Assembly (NCBI GenBank): GCA_038250905.1
Contig: JBBSBV010000015.1
Location: 35,875 to 99,874 of the forward strand
DNA length: 64,000 nucleotides
Reading direction: 5' to 3'
DNA from: JAENVU01 sp038250905
GTDB lineage: Bacteria; Actinomycetota; Acidimicrobiia; IMCC26256; JAENVU01
The translations under genes and the position numbers were made by a program. Below, one piece after another: positions 53,764-64,000 of this stretch (positions within the stretch are counted from its first letter, which is position 1; every line of letters begins with the position of its first letter). The notes below the pieces were generated by a model. The model had not been told where the DNA came from. It ran no database searches and saw only the letters and a list, made by a program, of their open reading frames with translations.

Positions 53764-55215
53764 TCAGGCCGCCGGGACCAGTTGGTAGCAGCCTCCGGCA
53801 TACGGCACCGAAACGCCACTCCGGAGCTCTGTGTTGGATCGCTTCAGGAACCCGTTCGCGAAGTCCTGGCTGGCCCCCTGTGCGTCACCCTTGAGGCCAA
53901 ACGCCGAACTCGCGTAGTCGTAGGTCTCGACGCCCTTCACTACCAGCGCACCCTTCGCGAAAGTCACCGAGCGTTGCGTCCCGTGAAAGTCCCGAATCCA
54001 ACCAGTCGCCTTTCGCATGTTCGGCGACTCGATCCTCTTCATATAGCTGACGACGGTATCGTCAGCTTGCTTGTAGTGCTCGAGCGCGCTCACGCCCCCT
54101 GCCTCAGCTCCCTTGATGACGCCCTGCGCTTCCCTCAGCTCCTTGAAGGCGCTGGCGCCGCTGAACAATGCTCCGCCGCCCTCCCAGGCCAGTTCGCCGA
54201 CGGTGAGGCCGTGCGCCTTGCGCTCTTCCTCAGTCGAGGTGAAGTACGCGGCGAGACCGGTGACGAACGTCGCGATGGCAATGACTGCTGCCGCAACGGC
54301 AAGCAGGGCGGCGGCGGGTGGGAACAGGAACGCCACGATCGGCAGTACGAGGGTGGCGATGTCGTTCATCACCTTGAGGAAGTCGTGCAGGGCTAGCAAG
54401 ACCTTGTGCCAATCGACCTTGCTGAGGATTTCGGCGATCAGGAGCTCCGGGCACAGCAGGTCCTTGCCGACCTCGGCGGCCGCGTGGAGGAATCGGTGGA
54501 AGTTGCTCTCGTTCTTCAGGCCCTTCTCGAGCGCGTCGTGGAGGCGGTCCGCGGTCGAGCGTTCCAAGCGGTGGAAGTCGCTGCGGATGGCATCCGCGAC
54601 CGCCTTGGCGGCATTGATCTCGCCGTTCGCGTCATCGACTTCGCGCTGGAGGCTGCCGAAGCGTGTGCGTTCGTTACTGAGTGCGCTGGCTACGGATCGA
54701 TGAGTGGACTGCAGATGTTGCAGTTCCTGGGTGTGCGCGGCGGATGACGCCGGATCCGTCGCATAGAGCGGCGCGACGATCACGTTTCGCCGCTCCGCCG
54801 CGCTCACCGCATTCAGTTCGGCATTGAGCCGATTGACCGATGCACGCGCGGCATCGAGTTGCGGGCCGGTCGCGTCGCGGCGCTGCCGTGCGACCCTCGC
54901 CCGAGCCAGGGCTCGCGCCACCTCGGCCTGGAGCTGGTCCAGCCGGCCTGCATGCGAACCGAGCGCCGAACTCGCCAACTCGTACGACTCGGCCATAAGC
55001 CCGAGCGACGGAGCCATCGGCGCGAACGTTGCGTGGAACTTCGTCGCGGCTTCACCCTCCCAACCGATCGAGAGGATGTCGTTCGTGCAGCCGTCGAGTG
55101 CGACTCGGGCCTCGTGCGCGCGATCTGCCGTCGACTGGATCTCGTGTGCCAAGGTCCGGATCGAGCCCGGGTCGCCCGGTGCCGGGTCGCCCCCGATCAA
55201 ATCCCAGTCGCTCAT
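53764..55215 (-). CDS. putative type VII-secreted effector with N-terminal WXG-type domain
   Basis: 483 residues. The first 100 form a helical hairpin with the W-E-G turn (ILSIGWEGEAATKFHATFAP), preceded by GGDPAPGDPGSIRTLAHEIQ, typical of type VII-exported polymorphic proteins. A coiled-coil region follows (about 100-250), then a hydrophobic stretch with 1-2 TM-like helices (about 300-345, LPIVAFLFPPAAALLAVAAA), and a C-terminal domain (about 350-483) of unknown fold that may be the toxic or structural part. ATG at 55215 lies 1 nt after the previous stop, with GGGGGAGGGAA upstream. Confidence 0.78.
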   Translation of the reverse strand: MSDWDLIGGDPAPGDPGSIRTLAHEIQSTADRAHEARVALDGCTNDILSIGWEGEAATKFHATFAPMAPSLGLMAESYELASSALGSHAGRLDQLQAEVARALARARVARQRRDATGPQLDAARASVNRLNAELNAVSAAERRNVIVAPLYATDPASSAAHTQELQHLQSTHRSVASALSNERTRFGSLQREVDDANGEINAAKAVADAIRSDFHRLERSTADRLHDALEKGLKNESNFHRFLHAAAEVGKDLLCPELLIAEILSKVDWHKVLLALHDFLKVMNDIATLVLPIVAFLFPPAAALLAVAAAVIAIATFVTGLAAYFTSTEEERKAHGLTVGELAWEGGGALFSGASAFKELREAQGVIKGAEAGGVSALEHYKQADDTVVSYMKRIESPNMRKATGWIRDFHGTQRSVTFAKGALVVKGVETYDYASSAFGLKGDAQGASQDFANGFLKRSNTELRSGVSVPYAGGCYQLVPAA

Positions 55216-55216
55216 C

Positions 55217-55543
55217 TCATTTCCCTCCCCCGCGTGTGGCCGACCCGTCGGCCGGGGTCTCGCCGTTGAGACCGCCGGCCAGCTGGGTATCGGCTCCCGT
55301 GAACTCCTGCTCGGTATTGACCAGCACGTTGCGAGCGTCGCCGAGTTGCTGGATGAGCTTCGAGCGTTTCTGGCTCCATGCGCCGTTGAAGTGCTCGAGC
55401 GCGTCCTCGACGGGGCGGCTCCGGATCCCGCCGTACGGATCGCCAAACAAGTCCTTGGCCGACGCGAGGTCGGCGTGGACCTGACCGATCCGTCCGGCGA
55501 GACCGTCCACCGCTTCCGGCGCGATCGCGATTCGGACTGACAT
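55217..55543 (-). CDS. WXG100-size type VII substrate/partner
   Basis: 108 residues, helical hairpin with ALEHFNGAWSQKRSKLIQQL around the turn (Trp at about 56 in place of a canonical WxG), Gly-rich C-terminus. Size, helicity and position between an EsxA-like gene and the effector suggest a WXG100-like partner. Confidence 0.75.
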   Translation of the reverse strand: MSVRIAIAPEAVDGLAGRIGQVHADLASAKDLFGDPYGGIRSRPVEDALEHFNGAWSQKRSKLIQQLGDARNVLVNTEQEFTGADTQLAGGLNGETPADGSATRGGGK

Positions 55544-55571
55544 TGTTCGCTCCCGGGTCCCGTGACGTCGA

Positions 55572-55865
55572 TCAGCCGTTCAGACCGCTGGCGATCTGGC
55601 GGTCGACGTCTTCGATGGTGTTGGCCGAGCTCTCCAGGAACTGGCCGAGACCCTCGAGCGCCTGGATCAATCCGGCCGCGTGGGTGTGCCAGTCGTTCCA
55701 GTGCGTGTCGAACGCCGTGGCGGCCTGGCCACGGAACTGCGTGGACAGCTGCTGTAGCCGGGACTTCATCGAGTTGAAGTCACTCGTGGTGTGGTCGGCC
55801 TGAACCTTGATCGCTCCGGAGTGGTCCCGCAGCTCCTGTGGCGTGACGAGGATGTCACCAGACAT
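55572..55865 (-). CDS. WXG100 family protein (EsxA-like)
   Basis: 97 residues, two amphipathic helices with the HWNDWHTHAAGL turn near residue 56 and a C-terminal helix (LESSANTIEDVDRQIASGL). Lacks an exact WxG but fits the superfamily. ATG at 55865 with AAGGAGC 7 nt upstream. First gene of the minus-strand substrate operon; likely secreted as a dimer by the FtsK-like motor. Confidence 0.85.
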   Translation of the reverse strand: MSGDILVTPQELRDHSGAIKVQADHTTSDFNSMKSRLQQLSTQFRGQAATAFDTHWNDWHTHAAGLIQALEGLGQFLESSANTIEDVDRQIASGLNG

Positions 55866-56137
55866 GTCGTTGCTCCTTGGTGTCGGGCCCGACCCCGTTG
55901 GTCGAACCGGTGTGTGCAAATCGATTGTGGAACGGTGGGCCCCGAGCGAGCAGGGGCACTCCTGCCCCATCGATCACCCCGTTGTGTGGGTAGTTCCACC
56001 CGAGAGGGCGTCGGCAACGCCTGGGTAGTCGACTCACGGCATCGGCAGCCTTCGGATCCCACGAACTGACGAATCGTTCTGGCAGTGCCCGGCTGTACGG
56101 GTCAGACTCTGCCGTCCGAGCCGGAAGGGGGAGCAAC

Positions 56138-57016
56138 GTGCTCGAGGTGTGGGTAGGGGAAACGCGGTTCGACTTCGACGACGACGAGGTCGTCACGGTC
56201 GGGCGGGCAGAGGGGTGCGCGGTACGTATCGACGACCACCGCATTTCGCGCCGTCATCTCGAGGCCCGTTGTGAAGACGGGTACTGGCGCCTGATCGACC
56301 TTGGGAGCGCCAACGGCACGTTCTCGTCCGGCCGTCGCATCAAGGAGGTCGAAGTTCGTCTGGCGCTCGAGGTTTCCTTGGCCGATCCGGAGAGCGGCAT
56401 CACTCTCCAGCTGTGCCCACAAGGCCCGACGGAAACGCTACGCGTCGATGCGCCTCAAGGATCTGCCCACGCCATTCGTATCGGCCGTGCCCGCGACAAC
56501 GACGTGGTCCTCGAGGGGACGCTGGCGTCGCGATATCACGCCGAGTTGATCCCGCGCGGAACGCGAGCCGAGATCCGAGATTGTGGCAGCGCCAACGGAA
56601 CCCGAGTCAACGGGGCTTCCGTCGACCGCGCCGAAGTCGGGCCTGGCGACCTCGTAGAGATCGGCGAGACCACCCTTCGCGTCACCCAGGCGTCGAACCG
56701 GCTCATCCTCGAAGTCGTGGCTCAGGGCGCGACAGTCCACGCGAACCAGGGCGACCGGGCCACCACTCCGACGCCCGCCAACGCCGCGGAAGCCCTTCCT
56801 GCAGTGACCGACCGTGAGCGAGAACTGTTGGCGCTCGTGGCGGGTGGCGCGTCGGACAAGGAGATCGCGTCGGCGCTCTTCATCGGGATCACCACGGTGC
56901 GATCGCACCTCGATCGGATCCAACAGAAGACCGGCCGACGCAAGCGCGCCGACCTGACTCGCCTGGCGTTCGAACTCGGCGTGCAACCGCAGTCAGCAGA
57001 TCCGTCGACCCGCTAG
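56138..57016 (+). CDS. double-FHA LuxR-type transcription regulator
   Basis: 292 residues. Two FHA domains: first about 18-80 (GR22-23, SRRH 38-41, SANG), second about 112-185 (IGRARDNDVVLEG, SRYHAEL, GSANGTRVNG), both with the Arg/Ser/Asn residues that bind phosphothreonine. The C-terminal LuxR/GerE helix-turn-helix spans about 223-285 (LTVS-like VTDRERELLALVAGGASDKE, then TTVRSHLDRIQQKTGRRKR). No receiver domain. It likely reads phosphothreonine made by the downstream kinases. GTG start preceded by GGGGGAGC. Confidence 0.9.
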   Translation: MLEVWVGETRFDFDDDEVVTVGRAEGCAVRIDDHRISRRHLEARCEDGYWRLIDLGSANGTFSSGRRIKEVEVRLALEVSLADPESGITLQLCPQGPTETLRVDAPQGSAHAIRIGRARDNDVVLEGTLASRYHAELIPRGTRAEIRDCGSANGTRVNGASVDRAEVGPGDLVEIGETTLRVTQASNRLILEVVAQGATVHANQGDRATTPTPANAAEALPAVTDRERELLALVAGGASDKEIASALFIGITTVRSHLDRIQQKTGRRKRADLTRLAFELGVQPQSADPSTR

Positions 57017-57020
57017 GACC

Positions 57021-58685
57021 GTGGAGCAACCACCAAAGGGCGTCGACGGCATGCTCGCTGGCTCGCAGCCCGGGTCGTCGGTACCCCTCGACGCCGTGGC
57101 GGGGACCTCAGTTGGCTCGAGATACCGACTGATGGAACCCATCGGACGCGGTGCGATGGGCACGGTGTGGAGCGCCGAAGGCCCAGCGGGCCGGGTAGCG
57201 ATCAAAATCCTCCGGTCTGATCTCACCGGCGACGCAGACGTCGTCGATCGATTCCTCCGAGAACGAGCAATCCTGCTCTCGCTGCGTTCGCCCCACATCG
57301 TGTCGGTGCGTGATCTCGTCGTCGAGGGCGACCGAATCGCGATCGTGATGGACCTGATCGACGGCGCCGATCTCCGCGCGACCCTCCGTCGTGAACGCAC
57401 CCTCCCGGCGGATCGCGCGATCGCGATCGTGCGGCAGGTGCTCGAAGGGCTGGCCGATGCACACGCCGAGGGCGTCGTCCACCGTGACGTCAAGCCAGAG
57501 AACGTGTTGCTGACGCTTCGCGCGGGTGTCGAATCGATTCGCCTCGTCGACTTCGGCGTTGCGCGGATCATCGAGCATGCGACGACCGGCACTACAGGGG
57601 TCGTAGGCACCCCTAACTACATGGCACCGGAAATCACGATGGGGCGTACGCCTCAGGGATCGACCGACGTCTACGCCGCTGGCGTCCTGCTGTACGAGAT
57701 GCTCTTCGGTCGTCCACCCTTCACAGGCGAGACGGTCGCGCAGGTTTTGCACGCTCAGCAGACCGCGAAACTCGTGCACCCCGACGGGCTGCCCACCCCG
57801 TTGTGGAAGGTCATCCACTCCATGTTGGGCCGCCGACCCGATCGTCGACCAACTGCAGCCGAGGCGGCGGAACAACTCGACCGCCTGCCGGCGAGCGCCA
57901 CTCCCATCGCACCATTTACGCCCCCTGCATCGGTCGACGCCGATCTCACCACCGTCATCGGCGGCCGCCGTGATGCCTCCGAGCTGCAATTCGCGCATTC
58001 GGGTCCCGTTCGGCGCTCCCGCCGATGGTGGATCGCGGCCACGCTCGTCCCGATCCTCGCCGTCGGCGTGTGGCTCGGTGCATCGCGCCTGGATCCGAGC
58101 GGAACGGCGAGATGCGCGAAGGACCGCTCTTTCGTTGCGACGGCGCCTCCTGACCTCGCCGGTCGCGAGATCGAGACGGCCGACGAGCACGGCTTTCATG
58201 TCGGCATGTACTTCGGTGACACGTTCCTCGGATTCGGCAACCGCGGCGTGCCCGGAGACCAGGAGGAACGCGGAATGCGAGCGGACGCAGCAATCGATCC
58301 GATCCTCCCGGAGGCGCTCATCGACTCCGCTCGATACCGGTCGCTGCCGAATCGCCCGAGCGACGGCACGGTCTTCCGTGAGTGGAAGGGCCGCCGCGCG
58401 CACGAGTCGCCGGTGTATTTCTTCTCCGTCGGCGGCACCGTGATCCGCACGGACACCTCCGCGCTCCGTGCCATCGGTGTTGATCCCCGGACGCCGGTGC
58501 TTGTGCCCCGCTACTCGTTGGACCACATCGAGCACCAGCCCCCCGTGGACGGGACCCTGTTCCGCATGGGCGACGAAACCTTCGCCGTGGAGCAGGGTCA
58601 TCGCGTGGCGGCGACGCCCTGCGCGGGGACGACGGCAGTTCGGGTTCCCGAGGCGCCTTCCTTCCTCCAGCGAGTTCCCGCCTGA
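57021..58685 (+). CDS. membrane Ser/Thr protein kinase 1 (PknB-type)
   Basis: 554 residues. Kinase domain about 32-290: GRGAMGTVWSA, VAIKIL, VVHRDVKPENVLL, VDFGVAR and YMAPEIT, all catalytic residues intact. One TM (about 333-353, WWIAATLVPILAVGVWLGAS) and an extracellular part of about 200 residues with two Cys and no recognised domain. GTG start 4 nt after the FHA regulator stop, so the two genes are coupled. Probable phosphoryl donor to FHA proteins of this locus. Confidence 0.93.
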   Translation: MEQPPKGVDGMLAGSQPGSSVPLDAVAGTSVGSRYRLMEPIGRGAMGTVWSAEGPAGRVAIKILRSDLTGDADVVDRFLRERAILLSLRSPHIVSVRDLVVEGDRIAIVMDLIDGADLRATLRRERTLPADRAIAIVRQVLEGLADAHAEGVVHRDVKPENVLLTLRAGVESIRLVDFGVARIIEHATTGTTGVVGTPNYMAPEITMGRTPQGSTDVYAAGVLLYEMLFGRPPFTGETVAQVLHAQQTAKLVHPDGLPTPLWKVIHSMLGRRPDRRPTAAEAAEQLDRLPASATPIAPFTPPASVDADLTTVIGGRRDASELQFAHSGPVRRSRRWWIAATLVPILAVGVWLGASRLDPSGTARCAKDRSFVATAPPDLAGREIETADEHGFHVGMYFGDTFLGFGNRGVPGDQEERGMRADAAIDPILPEALIDSARYRSLPNRPSDGTVFREWKGRRAHESPVYFFSVGGTVIRTDTSALRAIGVDPRTPVLVPRYSLDHIEHQPPVDGTLFRMGDETFAVEQGHRVAATPCAGTTAVRVPEAPSFLQRVPA

Positions 58686-58742
58686 TCGTCCCGACGTCTA
58701 CGCTGGGCCCCGCGTCGGGGCACGTCGGTGGGAGGGCGAGGG

Positions 58743-60788
58743 GTGAGCGCGGAAGAATCAGGCGTGGCACCGGAGCGCGCCGTGAGTGGCCGGGCACTCG
58801 GGAGCGCCTACCACATCGAAACCGTGATCGGGCGGGGCTCGACGGGTGAAGTCTGGCGCGGTCAGGTCCGCGAGACCGGGGAACCGATCGCCGCCAAGGT
58901 CCTGGACGCGGCGCTGACACGCGATCCCGAGGTGGTGACTCGCTTCATCCGCGAACGTTCGCTGCTCACGAAGGTGGCGCACCCGAGCGTCGTTTCGGTC
59001 CGCGACCTCGTGGTCGAGGGCGACACGCTCGCCATCATCACCGACCTCGTCGACGGCCCGAGCTTGCGCGCCGTGCTCGACGACCTCGGCACTATGCGAC
59101 CGAGCCACGCGATCGAGCTCGTGGAACAGGTGTTGCGCGGTCTCGACGCCGTCCACTCCCAGGGCCTCGTCCACAGGGATCTCAAGCCAGAGAACGTGCT
59201 CGTGGCCGCCGGAGAGGACGGGGAGGCGGACGCTCGCATCGTCGATTTCGGGATCGCGCAGCTCGCACACGGCGCGTCGGCGAACGCCCGCGGTGAGGTC
59301 ATCGGCTCAGCCGAATACATCGCGCCAGAGCTGCTCGAGGGCGGGAAACCCTCGCCGGCAGCCGACATATACGCGGTTGGCATCATCCTCTACGAGCTCC
59401 TCTGTGGGCGAACACCGTTCGGCTCGGAGAACGTCGCCACCGTGATCCGCCGTCAACTCGACGAGCCCGCCGGACGCCCAGCTGGCATGCCCCAGGCGCT
59501 GTGGACGGTGATACAGCAGATGTTGGCGAAGAACCCGGATCGCCGCCCGCCGACTGCCTCGGACGCGCTCCGCCAGCTCGCAAGCGTCGAAGACTCGGTT
59601 CGTTCGCTCCCTCCATTGCCCGTCTCCGTCGAAGATGACCCAGTCATCCTCGACGGAGACGAGACGATCATCACGCCCCGAGGTCGGCCGAACGTCTCCA
59701 CCCATCAGGCCCATTCGCCCGCCTCGCCGCCATCGCGTCGGCGGTGGTGGCTCATCGCCGCCGCCGCCGTGGTCATGACGGCGGTGGCCACGTCCGTCGT
59801 CGTTTTGACCGGCGGGACGGACGCGGCCGCGTCGATACAGTCCGCACCTGAGTACTGGACCAGCCCAACTGGTGGGCGTCCGATCATCCATCGGACACTC
59901 ACCCTCGACAACGACTCGATCCTCGTCAATCTCGTGGTCCGCAATCGTCCGGTCCACGGTTACACGGCCCATGAGTTCATCCCCGCCGGATTCCGGAGTT
60001 CGATCACGGTCAGCGGGAAGCGCGTGCGTGACGTCGGACCGGACGGACTGCTCCTGATCCACATCGCAGGCCGGGACTTGGACGTGGCCTCGCTGCAGTA
60101 CCGCGTGGGCCTCGGTGACGTCCCTGCCAGCCAGGCGACCCTCGCACGGTATGAACGCGCCCGCGTCGAACTCATGCAAGCAGCTCCCTCCGGTCCCAAT
60201 GGCAACACGCTCATCGGTCTCGAGGTCGGCTCCGCGATCCGGCTCCGTCCCTTCGAACGCGCGTGGCTCCCCGTTGGAGGGATCTGGGCGACCGCCGATC
60301 GTGGGATGTCCGTCGCCGACAGCCTCGGCTCGGCGTGGCACTGGTCATCGTCTGATTCGAGTGTCGCCGTCGCGGCACAAACCAAGGTGCACGCGCCCGG
60401 CCCCGGACGCTCGGCCGGGCGGACGTACTTTGAGGTTTCGGCAATCACACGGGGAACAACGACGCTCTCCACGAGCGTCGCCGGCCACCGTTACTCGGTA
60501 CATGTGACTGTCGGCGGCGCTCCCCTGTCACGTCGCAGTCAGACCTGCGAATCAGGCGTCGACATCCCTGGCGTCCTCTACGTCGGACCCGGCGAGACAT
60601 CACATCCCATCACGGGAACGCTGCTCGGATACCACGGCACGACATACAAAGCCCTCGCGCCCGACAGGAGCGTCGCCGTGGTGCCGCACGTCGCCCTCTG
60701 CAGCGATCCGAGCGTGGCGCAGATCTCTGCCGCAGACAAGGCCCGGTTCGATCTCTTTTTGCTGCTCTCCACGACATCCAAGGGGTAA
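58743..60788 (+). CDS. membrane Ser/Thr protein kinase 2 with Ig-like ectodomain
   Basis: 681 residues. Kinase about 25-285 (GRGSTGEVWRG, LVHRDLKPENVLV, IVDFGIAQL, YIAPELLEGG), TM about 330-352 (WWLIAAAAVVMTAVATSVVV), then an extracellular part of about 320 residues with Big-type sequence around WHWSSSDSSVAVAA and GTTTLSTSVAGHRYSVHVTV. GTG at 58743 chosen for GGGAGG 7 nt upstream. A hairpin overlaps the stop codon. Confidence 0.92.
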   Translation: MSAEESGVAPERAVSGRALGSAYHIETVIGRGSTGEVWRGQVRETGEPIAAKVLDAALTRDPEVVTRFIRERSLLTKVAHPSVVSVRDLVVEGDTLAIITDLVDGPSLRAVLDDLGTMRPSHAIELVEQVLRGLDAVHSQGLVHRDLKPENVLVAAGEDGEADARIVDFGIAQLAHGASANARGEVIGSAEYIAPELLEGGKPSPAADIYAVGIILYELLCGRTPFGSENVATVIRRQLDEPAGRPAGMPQALWTVIQQMLAKNPDRRPPTASDALRQLASVEDSVRSLPPLPVSVEDDPVILDGDETIITPRGRPNVSTHQAHSPASPPSRRRWWLIAAAAVVMTAVATSVVVLTGGTDAAASIQSAPEYWTSPTGGRPIIHRTLTLDNDSILVNLVVRNRPVHGYTAHEFIPAGFRSSITVSGKRVRDVGPDGLLLIHIAGRDLDVASLQYRVGLGDVPASQATLARYERARVELMQAAPSGPNGNTLIGLEVGSAIRLRPFERAWLPVGGIWATADRGMSVADSLGSAWHWSSSDSSVAVAAQTKVHAPGPGRSAGRTYFEVSAITRGTTTLSTSVAGHRYSVHVTVGGAPLSRRSQTCESGVDIPGVLYVGPGETSHPITGTLLGYHGTTYKALAPDRSVAVVPHVALCSDPSVAQISAADKARFDLFLLLSTTSKG

Positions 60789-60810
60789 CGGAAGAGGTCG
60801 CGTTACCCCT
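60781..60810. terminator. hairpin at the end of kinase gene 2
   Basis: AGGGGTAACG and CGTTACCCCT are perfect 10-bp arms around a 10-nt loop, starting in the last codons. It likely ends or attenuates the upstream transcript, leaving kinase 3 partly independent. Confidence 0.7.
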
Positions 60811-60876
60811 CCCGGGAGCCGGGACAACCAGGCACGCTGTCGAGACCACAACACACTGACCATTGGGGCGAACGCA

Positions 60877-63618
<2,742 letters not shown>

Positions 63619-64000
63619 CCACGGGATATCGAAGTCGGGGTTCGATGGGACTCAACAGAGCGCGGAAACAGTTCGTGTGAGGGTTCCGGTGGAGGAGTAG
63701 GCGCCGCCGAACGGGCGGAAGGGAGCGTCGTGGGCGAACGACGAGCTCCGCGCCGCGTCGGTGACGTGGTACCTCCGGCCCGCCGACCGGACGGGGAAAC
63801 ACGCGAGCGGGAGGAACTCGATCGTGTTACACCGCCATCGACGACCGGGTCAGTTCGTTCGCGTCCGAGGTCCGCAGCGATTTCCGCGCCGGCATCGCCG
63901 AGATGCGGGCCAGCGGCACGCGCTGGGCGGTCGGGACCACCGGGGCGTTCACCCGATGAGTGTCCGACACGGCGCCCAAGCTCTGCGTCGGAACCCCCTA
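63619..64000. other. end of window without a supported gene
   Basis: A plus-strand frame from GTG 63730 is open to the window end but Arg/Pro-rich. In another frame about 63834-63959 reads IDDRVSSFASEVRSDFRAGI then AEMRASG before a stop, resembling a coiled-coil fragment; possibly a decayed gene. Confidence 0.35.

Noticed and set aside
57108..58601. Long minus-strand open frame opposite kinase 1
   Set aside because: Antisense shadow of an unambiguous kinase gene; composition unlike protein.
63730..64000. Plus-strand frame open to the window end
   Set aside because: Arg/Pro/Ser-rich and without family resemblance; cannot be judged without downstream sequence.

Overview
The window is high-GC DNA with long open frames, frequent GTG starts and many overlapping start/stop codons. 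Together with a LytR-CpsA-Psr protein, WXG100/FtsK type VII secretion genes and PknB-type kinases, this points to an actinobacterium (Actinomycetota). A member of Acidimicrobiia is plausible but is inference only.

Region 1 (1-10.7 kb) is metabolic. It holds a 5'-truncated pyruvate:ferredoxin oxidoreductase overlapping a dihydroorotate-dehydrogenase-like gene, a small helical protein, a VOC protein, and a tight plus-strand operon (5446-10686). The operon carries two COG2159 amidohydrolases, an SDR, a cytochrome P450 and a hotdog thioesterase, and looks like a catabolic cassette for an unknown substrate. Region 2 (10.6-15.6 kb) has two small secreted proteins, a decayed hydrolase/cyclase fragment and a membrane PAS-GGDEF-EAL protein.

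Region 3 (15.6-44.8 kb) is accessory. Housekeeping-like genes (aldehyde dehydrogenase plus DUF779, LCP protein, choice-of-anchor L secreted protein, O-antigen-ligase-like protein, two paralogous beta-helix-like lipoproteins, alpha/beta hydrolase, phosphodiester glycosidase) are interspersed with toxin-antitoxin-like modules: DUF1778/GNAT, nucleotidyltransferase pairs, DUF433/DUF5615, XRE/DUF6036 and AbrB/PIN. There are several decayed copies of such genes. A family of short palindromes (arms CATCGGGT and ACCCGATG) occurs about 13 times between 12.97 and 44.32 kb, mostly just downstream of genes. The most distinctive unit is a two-gene, A+T-richer minus-strand operon (39282-41975). It encodes a soluble Ser/Thr protein kinase and a 515-residue protein ending in a HEPN-like R-x4-H motif, and is a candidate undescribed defence or toxin system.

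Region 4 (44.8-63.6 kb) is surface and secretion. It has a large secreted metalloprotease with Calx-beta repeats, a Cys-rich secreted protein, and a type VII-like locus. That locus holds an FHA-containing three-ATPase FtsK/EccC-like motor, two WXG100-size proteins, a candidate secreted effector and an associated protein. It is followed by a double-FHA/LuxR regulator and three tandem membrane Ser/Thr kinases with different ectodomains. Kinases plus FHA domains suggest that phosphothreonine signalling controls this secretion locus. No EccB/EccD/MycP homologue was recognised. No tRNA, rRNA, CRISPR array or transposase was recognised in the window.
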